A stretch of 15,202 nucleotides of DNA from Candidatus Falkowiibacteriota bacterium. Its GTDB lineage: Bacteria; Patescibacteriota; Patescibacteriia; UBA11705; JACRDX01. The notes beneath the pieces are model-generated. The model saw only the letters and a program-made list of their open reading frames with translations. It made no database searches and was not told the origin of the DNA. The position numbers and the translations under genes were made by a program. Each line of letters opens with the position of its first letter. The stretch's first letter is position 1. Positions 1 to 6,508 of the stretch are shown here, in pieces. The stretch covers positions 1 through 15,202 of the forward strand of contig JACRDX010000025.1 of assembly GCA_016212745.1 (NCBI GenBank), given 5' to 3'.

Positions 1-93
1 AAAATAAACAGTTTGAAAATTCATCCGATAGAGTGCGTTGGCGTTAACACGCCAGAACAGTTAGCCATTGTTGAACGTTTGTTAAAAAAATAA
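1..93 (+). CDS. C-terminus of a probable nucleotidyltransferase (5' end outside window)
   Basis: The frame is open from base 1 and ends in TAA at 91-93, giving 30 residues that include IECVGVNTPEQL followed by AIVERLL. A GVNTPEQL-type segment followed by a short amphipathic helix is typical of the C-terminal end of the GlmU/KdsB-like nucleotidyltransferase fold, which activates sugars as NDP- or CMP-derivatives for envelope synthesis. The catalytic N-terminus is not in the window, so the substrate cannot be assigned. The stop lies only 3 bases before the EndoQ start, which suggests co-transcription. Confidence 0.5.
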   Translation, partial: KINSLKIHPIECVGVNTPEQLAIVERLLKK

Positions 94-96
94 AAT

Positions 97-1365
97 ATGC
101 GCGTAATCGCGGATTTGCATATACATTCAAAATATTCTCGCGCAACGTCTAAGCAAATGGATGTTGAACATTTGGATTTGTGGGCGCGCAAAAAAGGAAT
201 TCAGATTTTGGCAACCGGAGATTTTACACATCCGCAATATTTGAAAGAGTTGAAAGAAAAATTGATTGAGGACAGCAGCGGCTTGTTGAAATTAAGTACT
301 AACCTACCAGCTACAAGCCACCCTCCTACAAGCTTCATTCTTTCCGGTGAAATCAGTTGTATTTATAAAGACAAAGGAAAAACGCGGAGGTTGCATTTGG
401 TGTTGTTTGCGCCGAGCTTTGCTGTTGTTGATAAATTTAATGCTGAATTATTGAAACGCGGATGCAATTTAAAATCTGATGGTCGGCCAATCATTGGCTT
501 GTCAGCAAAAGAGGTTTTAAAAATTTGTTTAGAAATAGATGAACGATTAATGTTGGTTCCAGCGCACGCGTGGACCCCATGGTTTGCGGTGTTTGGCTCA
601 AAATCAGGATATGATTCATTGGAACAATGTTTTGAAGAGTTAACGCCAAGTATTTACGCAATAGAAACAGGATTGTCGTCAGATCCTGCAATGAATTGGC
701 GGCTTTCAAAATTGGATAATGTAATGCTGATTTCAAATTCTGATGCGCACAGTCCGGAAAATTTAGGACGCGAGGCAAATGTTTTTGACATTGAAAAAAT
801 CACTTATGACGAAATTTTTGCAATATTGAAAAATAGAGACGCGAAAAAATTTTTATATACCATTGAATTTTTTCCAGAGGAGGGCAAGTATCATTGGGAT
901 GGGCATATGAAATGTAAATTTTCCTGTGCTCCAAAAGACAGCGTAAAATTTAAAAACATTTGTCCTATTTGTAAAAAAGAATTAACGCTCGGCGTGGACC
1001 ATCGGGTGCAGGATTTGGCTGATCGTGAAGTTGGTTTTAAACCAGCGCGCGTTGTTCCGTTCCGTAGCGTGGTTCCACTAAAAGAAATAATTGCTGAATG
1101 TTTACAGCAGGGAAAAGCGAGCAAGCGCGCGCAGGATTTGTATGAAAAAATGCTGGCACAAAAAACAGAGTTTGAAATTTTATTGGATTTGGATGAGCAA
1201 GCGATTATAAAAATTTCCAATGATGTAATTGCAGATGCAATTACAAGAGTGCGCAATGGGAAAGTTGTAATTAAGCCGGGATATGACGGTGACTATGGTA
1301 TTGTAAAAGTTTTTTCAGAAGATGAAGCAAAAAAATTAAAGCCGCGGCAGAACGTGTTGTTTTAG
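97..1365 (+). CDS. Endonuclease Q homologue (PHP-domain DNA repair nuclease)
   Basis: 422 residues, close to the length of archaeal EndoQ, which nicks DNA 5' of deaminated bases such as uracil and hypoxanthine. The N-terminal PHP metal site is intact: D6-x-H8-x-H10, D42/H45, E85, H100, H157 (PAHAWTPW) and D216-x-H218 (SNSDAHSPENLG). A C-terminal zinc knuckle follows, with C273 and C277, then C289 and C292 in CPICKK, leading into the family signature GVDHRVQDLADR (299-310). In databases such proteins are often called 'DNA helicase UvrD', but no helicase motif is present. ATG 97 follows the upstream stop by 3 bases and gives a start directly at the PHP strand. Residues 71-79 look like a repeat-derived insertion (see 304-333). 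The nuclease activity is inferred from family resemblance. Confidence 0.85.
   Translation: MRVIADLHIHSKYSRATSKQMDVEHLDLWARKKGIQILATGDFTHPQYLKELKEKLIEDSSGLLKLSTNLPATSHPPTSFILSGEISCIYKDKGKTRRLHLVLFAPSFAVVDKFNAELLKRGCNLKSDGRPIIGLSAKEVLKICLEIDERLMLVPAHAWTPWFAVFGSKSGYDSLEQCFEELTPSIYAIETGLSSDPAMNWRLSKLDNVMLISNSDAHSPENLGREANVFDIEKITYDEIFAILKNRDAKKFLYTIEFFPEEGKYHWDGHMKCKFSCAPKDSVKFKNICPICKKELTLGVDHRVQDLADREVGFKPARVVPFRSVVPLKEIIAECLQQGKASKRAQDLYEKMLAQKTEFEILLDLDEQAIIKISNDVIADAITRVRNGKVVIKPGYDGDYGIVKVFSEDEAKKLKPRQNVLF
304..333 (+). repeat. Short direct repeat inside the EndoQ-like gene
   Basis: The octamer CTACAAGC occurs at 311-318 and again at 326-333, a 15-base period within a Pro/Thr/Ser-rich stretch (residues 70-79). 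It interrupts the PHP domain just before the conserved strand FILSGEIS. The composition differs from the flanking codons. I read it as a small in-frame insertion in a surface loop, but this is inference without an alignment. Confidence 0.35.
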
Positions 1366-1390
1366 AAATTTAAAATATTTTAGAAATTTT

Positions 1391-1413
1391 AAACCCCGCC
1401 GAATGGCGGGGTT
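1391..1413 (-). terminator. Hairpin terminator of the H1-like gene
   Basis: AACCCCGCC (1392-1400) pairs perfectly with GGCGGGGTT (1405-1413) around a GAAT loop. Read on the minus strand it begins 3 bases after the TAA of the H1-like gene and is followed by TTTAAAATTT, a weak U-tract. On the plus strand the stem may also stop transcription from the EndoQ gene, but there is no U-tract on that side. The CCCCGCC/GGCGGGG core resembles the GC-rich palindromic repeats elsewhere in the window, so it may be a recruited repeat copy. Confidence 0.65.
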
Positions 1414-1416
1414 AGC

Positions 1417-1587
1417 TTACTTGCGTCGTTTTGCAGCTTTTCGTTTTTTTGCTGGCTTTCGTTTCGCAACTTTTCTTTTTGCAACCTTTCTCTTTGCTGG
1501 TTTTTTGCAGCGGCAAGCTGATTTTCTTGCCTTTTTTGTTTTTTTAGCGACCTTTCGTTTTGCCGCCTTTCTTTTTTTGATAGGCAT
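1417..1587 (-). CDS. Histone H1-like Lys/Ala/Arg-rich DNA-binding peptide (56 aa)
   Basis: 56 residues starting MPIKKRKAAKRKVAKK and ending KRKAAKRRK, built almost wholly from Lys, Arg, Ala and Val in AKRKVAKRKPAKK-type repeats, with C25 and C27 as the only cysteines. This composition matches bacterial H1-like tails (Chlamydia HC1/HC2, AlgP-type C-termini), which bind DNA through charge rather than fold. It is probably a nucleoid or nucleic-acid-condensing protein. The call is supported by context: a promoter (1676-1704), a purine-rich GGGGGG tract 11 bases before the ATG, and a terminator directly after the stop. Longer ORFs across it in other frames (73 aa on this strand, 64 aa on the other) have no such support. 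RNA binding is an alternative role. Confidence 0.75.
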   Translation of the reverse strand: MPIKKRKAAKRKVAKKTKKARKSACRCKKPAKRKVAKRKVAKRKPAKKRKAAKRRK

Positions 1588-1675
1588 AGTTTTTTGATCC
1601 CCCCTAACATCTATATTTTTGGCGATAGATTGAAAGGATGTGGGAAGATTTTAATTTTCTACATTCCTTTATTCC

Positions 1676-1704
1676 ATTATAAAAATGTTTTTTAGATATA
1701 ACAA
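1676..1704 (-). promoter_or_regulatory. Promoter of the H1-like gene
   Basis: On the minus strand TTGTTA (1699-1704) and TATAAT (1676-1681) are separated by exactly 17 bases. Transcription would start near 1669, leaving an 80-base leader before the ATG at 1587, unusually long for this window. A perfect DnaA box lies 18 bases upstream of the -35. Confidence 0.65.
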
Positions 1705-1721
1705 ATTTTTTTGTGACAACC

Positions 1722-1730
1722 TGTGGATAA
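1722..1730 (-). promoter_or_regulatory. Perfect consensus DnaA box
   Basis: The minus strand reads TTATCCACA, the exact E. coli DnaA box, upstream of the H1-like promoter and just beyond the stop of the MgtC-like gene. It is a single perfect box. A 9-mer can occur by chance at roughly one per nine windows of this size, so a regulatory role for DnaA is only a possibility. No cluster of boxes and no dnaA or dnaN gene is nearby, so it is not an origin call. Confidence 0.35.
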
Positions 1731-1734
1731 CTGA

Positions 1735-3108
1735 TTATAGAAAAAGATACCCGACAAAACTGGTTGCAATTATAAACAACATCGCCAGCGCAAGTTTCCA
1801 CGCGAATTCTCGTTTGCCTTGGATGAATGAATAAACGGTTTTGCTCAAAAGATTTGTAGCGTTGACGCAGAGAAAAGTGAGCAGCGCCGTTTGAAATGTG
1901 ATTGTTTTATTAACCATTTCTGCGAGATTGATGATGATCGCGTCCATGCCGGAGAATGAGGCGATGACAGAACTGAACAAAAATCCTTTTGTCCCGAAAA
2001 ACGCGAGACAGAATTTTGTGATTGCTTTTATTGAAATCAACAATAACGCAAATTTCAGCGCGGGCGCGAGGCTGAATATTTTAAGTTCTTTAGTTTCAAT
2101 TTCCGCGCCCGCGCGTTTTTCAATTGTTTTCTTTTTTCCTAAGTATAAATAGAAAATTCCAACCAAAAGTGCGGCGAGTAAAATTGTCAAAAGTGTTGGC
2201 GTAATTTTTACTAACCAAGTTCCATTCAATGGCGCGATTAAAACAAACATTTGCAAAAAGCTTGTCATGTTCGCGAAAATTGCCGCAGAAACCAACGTGT
2301 TGATTTTCAAATTCTTTTTGCTTTGTTGCGCCAAAGACTGGGTTGTTGAAGTTGATGAAACAAATCCACCCAGCATGCTTGTCAGATATATTCCACTTTT
2401 TTGTCCAAAAATTTTGCTCAAAATATATCCGAAAACATCAATGCCAGTTACCAATGCCACGATAAACCAGAGTTTAAATGGATTCAGTATTTCCAATTTT
2501 GCGAGCGCGCCAAGGTTGATGTCATACGCGCCGAAGATAGTTGAAAGTCCGGGAATGTCGGTTAAAAAATACGATTTGTTTGGCAAAAATGGCAAAATTA
2601 CCAGCGCGATTATCGCAAAACTTAAAAATCCCTGCAGCTCTGATTTTTTTATGCCGATTGCAAGCAGTTTGAATTTTTCTTTGAAAGCCAAGAGCGCAAG
2701 TAAAACGACCGTCAGTGCAATTGTCACTTGGATTGGCAAAATTTCGGTCATTACCAAAAAACCGATAATAAAAACATACAGCACGCAAAGTTCTGTTGTC
2801 ATGCCCGTGGATTTTGTCAGCCAGCCGTCAATAATGTAATAGGAGCAGAGCAAAATTATAACGGCGCTGGCGATAATCGCGCCAATGTAACAATAAGAAT
2901 TTATTGACAACAATCCTACGATTGCGCCAATGGCAGCGACAATCGCGAAAGTGCGCAGACCACCTGGCGAGCCCAAGTCAAATTTTTGCAATCGTTTGGA
3001 TTCAGCGTCTTTTTCTTCTTGATGGTGCGCTTGACGTTCCAATCCAATTACTGCGCCAAGCGCGATGGCGATTAAAAATTTTAAAGGCAATGATAAAAAC
3101 ATGTACAC
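1735..3108 (-). CDS. MgtC/SapB-family membrane protein with DUF4010 domain
   Basis: About 457 residues and very hydrophobic, with roughly a dozen membrane segments. The N-terminal third carries the MgtC/SapB hallmarks: a first helix ending IGLERQ (about 21-26) and GGLRTFAIVAAIGA (about 49-62). The C-terminal half matches DUF4010 proteins, including GGFVSSTSTTQSLA. MgtC proteins are inner-membrane proteins linked to magnesium stress and ATP synthase control, but the function of the DUF4010 fusion is unknown and transport is only inferred. The longest frame starts at GTG 3108; ATG 3102, two codons later, is equally good, and neither has an SD. It follows the 44-residue ORF by 24 bases, so the two may form an operon. 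Confidence 0.85.
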   Translation of the reverse strand: MYMFLSLPLKFLIAIALGAVIGLERQAHHQEEKDAESKRLQKFDLGSPGGLRTFAIVAAIGAIVGLLSINSYCYIGAIIASAVIILLCSYYIIDGWLTKSTGMTTELCVLYVFIIGFLVMTEILPIQVTIALTVVLLALLAFKEKFKLLAIGIKKSELQGFLSFAIIALVILPFLPNKSYFLTDIPGLSTIFGAYDINLGALAKLEILNPFKLWFIVALVTGIDVFGYILSKIFGQKSGIYLTSMLGGFVSSTSTTQSLAQQSKKNLKINTLVSAAIFANMTSFLQMFVLIAPLNGTWLVKITPTLLTILLAALLVGIFYLYLGKKKTIEKRAGAEIETKELKIFSLAPALKFALLLISIKAITKFCLAFFGTKGFLFSSVIASFSGMDAIIINLAEMVNKTITFQTALLTFLCVNATNLLSKTVYSFIQGKREFAWKLALAMLFIIATSFVGYLFL

Positions 3109-3132
3109 ATTTTTTTATTTTTCATTTTTTAT

Positions 3133-3267
3133 TTAAATATTTAATGCGCAATAAATTGCAACGCCAACAAAACCCAAAAGCGCGATGCTACTGAAAACAA
3201 ATTTGAGCGCGCCAAAAGGGATGTCCTCCAAATTTGATCCGATCATGTCAATGAAGAAACTGAACAT
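3133..3267 (-). CDS. Small single-helix membrane peptide (44 aa)
   Basis: 44 residues starting MFSFFIDMIGSNLEDIPFG, then one hydrophobic helix (about 21-42, containing SSIALLGFVGVAIYCA) and a two-residue tail. No family recognised. A TATAAT box lies 9 bases before the ATG (3277-3282), so the message would be leaderless or nearly so, which supports this start. The position 24 bases upstream of the MgtC/DUF4010 gene on the same strand suggests a shared transcript and possibly a regulator or subunit of that protein; MgtC is known elsewhere to be controlled by small membrane peptides such as MgtR. That link is inference. Confidence 0.6.
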   Translation of the reverse strand: MFSFFIDMIGSNLEDIPFGALKFVFSSIALLGFVGVAIYCALNI

Positions 3268-3276
3268 ATTAATAAT

Positions 3277-3282
3277 ATTATA
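3277..3282 (-). promoter_or_regulatory. -10 box for the 44-aa peptide/MgtC unit
   Basis: Perfect TATAAT on the minus strand, ending 9 bases before the ATG at 3267. No good -35 is seen at the right distance. The expected start point would produce a leaderless or near-leaderless mRNA. Confidence 0.45.
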
Positions 3283-3380
3283 TCATGTTAGTGCGGCATT
3301 AATAAAATAAATGTCCACAGCAACGAATTGTTCAATGCGGTAAGGATAGCCTGCTGCTGGAAATTTTTACGCTTTTTGTT

Positions 3381-3386
3381 TATAAT
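3381..3386 (+). promoter_or_regulatory. -10 box for murI
   Basis: Perfect TATAAT ending 12 bases before the murI ATG, in the 131-base gap between divergently transcribed genes. The -35 region is poor. Predicted leader is about 5 bases, with no SD. Confidence 0.45.
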
Positions 3387-3398
3387 ACTGAAAAGATT

Positions 3399-4223
3399 AT
3401 GCTGAAAAATAAGGAAAACTTTGTAGGAGTTTTTGATTCTGGATTTGGTGGGATAAACATTTTGCGAGGCATTGTAAAAAAACTGCCTGATTATAATTAT
3501 TTTTATTTTGGTGACACTGCGCGCACGCCATATGGTACGCGATCTAAGGAAATAGTTTACGAATTTACCAGACAGGCCGTTGATTTTATGTTTGCTAATG
3601 GTTGCGAGATTATAATTCTTGCGTGCAATACTGCGTCCAGTAGCGCGCTTCGCAAGATTCAGCGGAAATATTTGCCAATGCATTATCCTGCCAAAAAAGT
3701 TTTAGGTGTTTTGATTCCCGCGGCAGAGGAAGCGGCTGCTAGGACAAAAAATAAAAGGGTTGGCATTATCGCGACAGAAGGAACTGTGCGATCCGCGGTT
3801 TTTGCGCGGGAGCTTACGAAAATTAATCCCCAAATAAAAGTTTTTCAAAATCCATGTCCCTTGCTTGTGCCGATTGTTGAAGCTGGCGAACAAAATTCAA
3901 AAGCGGCCAAACTAATTTTGGAAAAATATCTCAAGCCGTTAATAAAGAAAAACGTTGATACATTAATTTTAGGGTGCACGCACTATGGAATTTTGGAAAA
4001 GCAGATTAGAAAGATAGTTGGTCGCAGCATCTCTATTATTTCTGAAGCAAAAGTTGTCGCGAAAAAATTTAAAGATTATCTTGAAAGACATCCAGAGGTT
4101 AAAAGCAAACTTGGCAAGGATGGTGTTGTATTTTTTAACTCAACAGATTTGACTGGCAAATTCATTGTTTTGGGAAGCAAATTTTTTGGTAAAAAAATTA
4201 AAGCGCGCAAAATGGTGCTTTGA
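3399..4223 (+). CDS. murI: Glutamate racemase
   Basis: 274 residues, normal length for MurI, the cytoplasmic cofactor-free racemase that makes D-glutamate for peptidoglycan. Both catalytic cysteines are visible: C76 in LACNTASS and C193 in LGCTHYGI. The N-terminal glycine-rich VFDSGFGGINILR (11-23), YFGDTARTPYG (36-46) and AEEAAARTKNKRVGIIATEGTV (109-130 region) also fit the family. ATG 3399 sits just before the VFDSG strand as in homologues, and a TATAAT lies 12 bases upstream. An intact murI fits the FemAB-like and O-antigen ligase genes here in pointing to a walled cell that makes at least part of its own peptidoglycan. Confidence 0.96.
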   Translation: MLKNKENFVGVFDSGFGGINILRGIVKKLPDYNYFYFGDTARTPYGTRSKEIVYEFTRQAVDFMFANGCEIIILACNTASSSALRKIQRKYLPMHYPAKKVLGVLIPAAEEAAARTKNKRVGIIATEGTVRSAVFARELTKINPQIKVFQNPCPLLVPIVEAGEQNSKAAKLILEKYLKPLIKKNVDTLILGCTHYGILEKQIRKIVGRSISIISEAKVVAKKFKDYLERHPEVKSKLGKDGVVFFNSTDLTGKFIVLGSKFFGKKIKARKMVL

Positions 4224-4229
4224 AAAGAG

Positions 4230-4258
4230 TTGATTTTTTGTTTTTTTTCAGGTAGTAT
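4230..4258 (+). promoter_or_regulatory. Promoter of tRNA-Ala
   Basis: TTGATT (4230-4235), a 17-base T-rich spacer, then TAGTAT (4253-4258). Expected start about 4265, 13 bases before the mature tRNA 5' end, in the short gap after murI. Confidence 0.5.
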
Positions 4259-4277
4259 GAGTTTATAGTTTTATTTT

Positions 4278-4351
4278 GGGCTGTTAGCTCAGCTGGTCAG
4301 AGCGCCTGCTTTGCACGCAGGAGGTCAAGGGTTCGACTCCCTTACAGTCCA
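4278..4351 (+). tRNA. tRNA-Ala (anticodon UGC)
   Basis: 74 bases folding as a full cloverleaf. Acceptor GGGCTGT pairs with ACAGTCC and includes the G3-U70 wobble that alanyl-tRNA synthetase recognises. The D stem is GCTC/GAGC, the anticodon stem CCTGC/GCAGG with loop TTTGCAC (anticodon TGC), and the T stem AAGGG/CCCTT with loop TTCGACT. CCA is not encoded: A73 is followed by TTTTTTG, so CCA must be added by the nucleotidyltransferase; the T run may help end transcription. The minus-strand O-antigen ligase frame runs into this gene and ends in its acceptor stem. Confidence 0.97.
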
Positions 4352-5618
4352 TTTTTTGTTGTGTCGGCATAAATAGCAGCGCGAATAATAACCAAAATAG
4401 AATTGATAAATCGTTTTTAAAATAAGGCACGTCAACAAGCCCGTGGATAACAATCGTTGATACGCTCCAAACTATGGCAAGCGCAATGGTTCTGTCCGCT
4501 CGCGTAGACATTCGAAGAATAAATATTAACAAACCAATCCAGCTTAGCAAGCCGAGCAATCCAAGTTCTGACCAAAATGTTAAAATAAAATTGTGTGGAT
4601 ACATGAAAATTTCCACGAACGGCCAGATGTGATATGGCGCAATTACTGTTTGGTAGCCAGATAACCCCGCGCCAAAAATCGGATGGTCTTTGAGCATTGT
4701 CCAAGTTTCTTGCCACATTTTTATTCTCACTTGGCCAGACCAGTCTTTCAATAAAATTTCGCTGACGATTTTTGGCGCGGGATTCAAATATATTAAAATT
4801 CCGGCGATAATAATTAGCAAAATCGCGAGCCATTGCGTTTTTTTATTTAGCAGCGCGACAATAAGCGCGCCTCCGATGAGTGCGGCCATTGCGCCGGTTG
4901 AATGAGACCAAACTATGGCCAGCATGCTGAATATAATTGATAAAAGCAGAATAAAAATTTTTCCAAAACTTTTTATTTTTTCTCGTTCGTGCGCAGTTGT
5001 AAATTTTTTCCAGCTGGTTGTCAGTTTTAAAAGTAGCAATGGGAAAATCGGCGCAAGGTATAAGCCGATGGCGTTTGGAAAACCGTAAAAACTGGTCACG
5101 CGATACACATTGTCTTTACCCCAAAAAGAATAAGGCACAAACCATCCGCTGAATTTTTGAATTACCGCGAGCGCGCTGACAAAAAAAGCACTTATGGTCA
5201 GCGCGCCAATAATTTTTTTTGCGTCATCTTTTGTTTGAAAAACATCAAGGCAGATTAAAAACAAAATAATTGGTTCAATAAAGTAGGATTTCCAAATTCC
5301 CAGCGCAGCCAGCGTGTTTGGTGAAATAAAAATGCTGATTGTCACGGACAATAAAAAAAATCCAATAATGATTTTTAAGGATTTTGGAATTTTATTAAGA
5401 ATTTCCGCGATTGATTTTTTTAAATTTTTCGCAAGCAATTTTTTCGCAATCCAGCCGCCGATTACCATTATGAGCATGATTTCCAAGAATGTTGTTGGTA
5501 GCCCGAAAAGTTTGAAGCGAATCAGGTATGTCGGTAAAAGTGCGATCAAGACGCAAATCGCGGCTTGCATGTTTATTAAACTGATCGCGCGGAAGATTAA
5601 GGAAATAGTCAGGAGCAT
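4284..5618 (-). CDS. O-antigen ligase/Wzy-like polymerase family membrane protein
   Basis: 444 residues with about 10-12 membrane helices and a large loop around 280-345, the layout of the O-antigen ligase (Wzy_C) family, which joins or polymerises lipid-linked glycans outside the inner membrane. The loop has the usual SGQVRIKMWQETW (294-306), DHPIFGAGLSGYQ (311-323) and PHNFILTFWSELGLLG (341-356), with the expected Arg and His. Two starts are possible: ATG 5618 (no SD) or ATG 5570 (M17), which begins directly at the first helix. The TAA lies inside the tRNA-Ala gene, so residues 423-444 are antisense tRNA sequence and not family sequence. Whether the product is a ligase or polymerase, and its glycan, cannot be told. 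Confidence 0.85.
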   Translation of the reverse strand: MLLTISLIFRAISLINMQAAICVLIALLPTYLIRFKLFGLPTTFLEIMLIMVIGGWIAKKLLAKNLKKSIAEILNKIPKSLKIIIGFFLLSVTISIFISPNTLAALGIWKSYFIEPIILFLICLDVFQTKDDAKKIIGALTISAFFVSALAVIQKFSGWFVPYSFWGKDNVYRVTSFYGFPNAIGLYLAPIFPLLLLKLTTSWKKFTTAHEREKIKSFGKIFILLLSIIFSMLAIVWSHSTGAMAALIGGALIVALLNKKTQWLAILLIIIAGILIYLNPAPKIVSEILLKDWSGQVRIKMWQETWTMLKDHPIFGAGLSGYQTVIAPYHIWPFVEIFMYPHNFILTFWSELGLLGLLSWIGLLIFILRMSTRADRTIALAIVWSVSTIVIHGLVDVPYFKNDLSILFWLLFALLFMPTQQKMDCKGVEPLTSCVQSRRSDQLS

Positions 5619-5680
5619 AATGTTTATTTATTATCCGTTTTTACATTCCAAAAGTCAAAATTGTTTATTTGGCATTATTT

Positions 5681-5711
5681 TGTAGAGACGCGGCAATGCC
5701 ACGTCTCTACA
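5681..5711. repeat. REP-like hairpin, transposase 3' side
   Basis: Arms TGTAGAGACGCGGC (5681-5694) and GCCACGTCTCTACA (5698-5711) around AAT. They pair at 13 of 14 positions; the odd pair is C/A on the plus strand but G-T wobble on the minus strand, suggesting selection on the minus-strand single-stranded form. The copy at 6357-6385 has the same orientation and the same imperfect pair. The rest of the 5619-5783 gap is AT-rich with nothing else recognisable. Confidence 0.85.
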
Positions 5712-5783
5712 TTGAATTTATAAAATTTTTTATTTTATTCTCCAAATCTAGGGCTGTGTATAACCATTACCCTGAATTTCAAA

Positions 5784-6347
5784 TTAATAAATATTTTGAG
5801 GATTATTTCTATCCAATTCCCATTTTATTGGATTATTCAAAAGATATTGGCTGATTGTGTGCATAGATTCGCGTTTGCGGATAATGTGGTCATAATATCT
5901 TGTTTGCCACTCGAATTTTGTTTTTGGATGTTTTTTTATTATCATTTTTTTGCAGATTGATTTAAATGAACCAATAATTACGGGTAAAGAGCCGGCTCTT
6001 GGGGTGATAGCAGACATTTGAGGGTGAATGCCAGCGTATAGTTGCTTAGACGTTTGTTTTTTTGTTTCAGGATTATCTATCGTGATTATTAGATGAATGT
6101 GATTTGGCATTACAATAAACATTTCCAATAGGGTATTGGGAAAATGGACAGGGATTTGTTTTATAAAAGATCCCACAATTTTTCCTATGGGGGATAGGTG
6201 CATTTTATAGTTTTTAATTTTTCCGAAATGGCATTTTCGTTTTTTTGTGCAAATTGTTACATAATACCAACCGTCTTGGCCATAATCCCAATGTTGCAGG
6301 CGAGTTGTTGGTATTCGGTATTTGTTTCGAAATAATAATGTTTCCAT
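5784..6347 (-). CDS. REP-associated tyrosine transposase (RAYT, IS200-like HUH enzyme)
   Basis: 187 residues from ATG 6347. The HUH metal motif is at about 80-85 (MPNHIHLI), preceded by the family-typical GWYYVTICTKKRKCHFG. The C-terminal WQTRYYDHIIRKRESMHTI followed by YLLNNPIKWELD carries the RAYT signature and the likely nucleophile (one of the paired tyrosines, about 151-152). The frame stays open upstream to 6437, but those 30 residues are just translation of the REP hairpin and flank, so the start at METLLF is preferred. The hairpin ends 9 bases before this ATG and no SD is present, so the enzyme's own binding site may control its expression. A perfect 14-base palindrome lies inside the gene at 5987-6000. 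Confidence 0.88.
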   Translation of the reverse strand: METLLFRNKYRIPTTRLQHWDYGQDGWYYVTICTKKRKCHFGKIKNYKMHLSPIGKIVGSFIKQIPVHFPNTLLEMFIVMPNHIHLIITIDNPETKKQTSKQLYAGIHPQMSAITPRAGSLPVIIGSFKSICKKMIIKKHPKTKFEWQTRYYDHIIRKRESMHTISQYLLNNPIKWELDRNNPQNIY

Positions 6348-6356
6348 ATTTTTCTT

Positions 6357-6385
6357 GTAGAGACGCGGCAGTGCCACGTCTCTAC
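6357..6385. repeat. REP-like hairpin, transposase 5' side
   Basis: Arms GTAGAGACGCGGC (6357-6369) and GCCACGTCTCTAC (6373-6385) around AGT. It matches the 5681-5711 copy except in the loop and at the outermost base pair. It lies 9 bases upstream of the transposase ATG and would fold in its mRNA leader. Confidence 0.85.
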
Positions 6386-6508
6386 CATAGAACAGAAAAA
6401 ATTTTTTGCGAAATTGAGGGTTGTGGAAAAGTGGCACCCGTGAAAAACGGGGTTGATTTTTACAGCTAAATTTTGTATTATGTATGTATATTATAAATTA
6501 CATTTTTT

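Larger units (their letters stand above)
5681..6385 (-). mobile_element. REP/RAYT unit: transposase gene bracketed by two REP hairpins
   Basis: A REP-associated tyrosine transposase gene (5784-6347) lies between two hairpins of nearly identical sequence in the same orientation. RAYT enzymes are single-strand-specific HUH nucleases that bind and cut such hairpins, and in other bacteria they are thought to spread REP sequences. Exact element ends cannot be drawn without comparison to an empty site; the span given runs from hairpin to hairpin. Confidence 0.7.

Noticed and set aside
1403..1597. 64-aa plus-strand ORF rich in Phe/Ala/Leu
   Set aside because: It is the antisense of the Lys/Arg-rich H1-like gene, which has a promoter, RBS-like tract and terminator on the other strand.
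1722..1730. Replication origin around the DnaA box
   Set aside because: Only one perfect box, one more variant far away (TTATACACA on the minus strand at 5755-5763), and no dnaA, dnaN or box cluster.
5987..6000. Perfect 14-base palindrome AAGAGCCGGCTCTT in the transposase gene
   Set aside because: Short, in the variable region of the protein, with no second copy in the window; not enough to call a site.
6348..6437. N-terminal extension of the transposase ORF
   Set aside because: It translates the REP hairpin and flank; RAYT homology begins at METLLF (6347).
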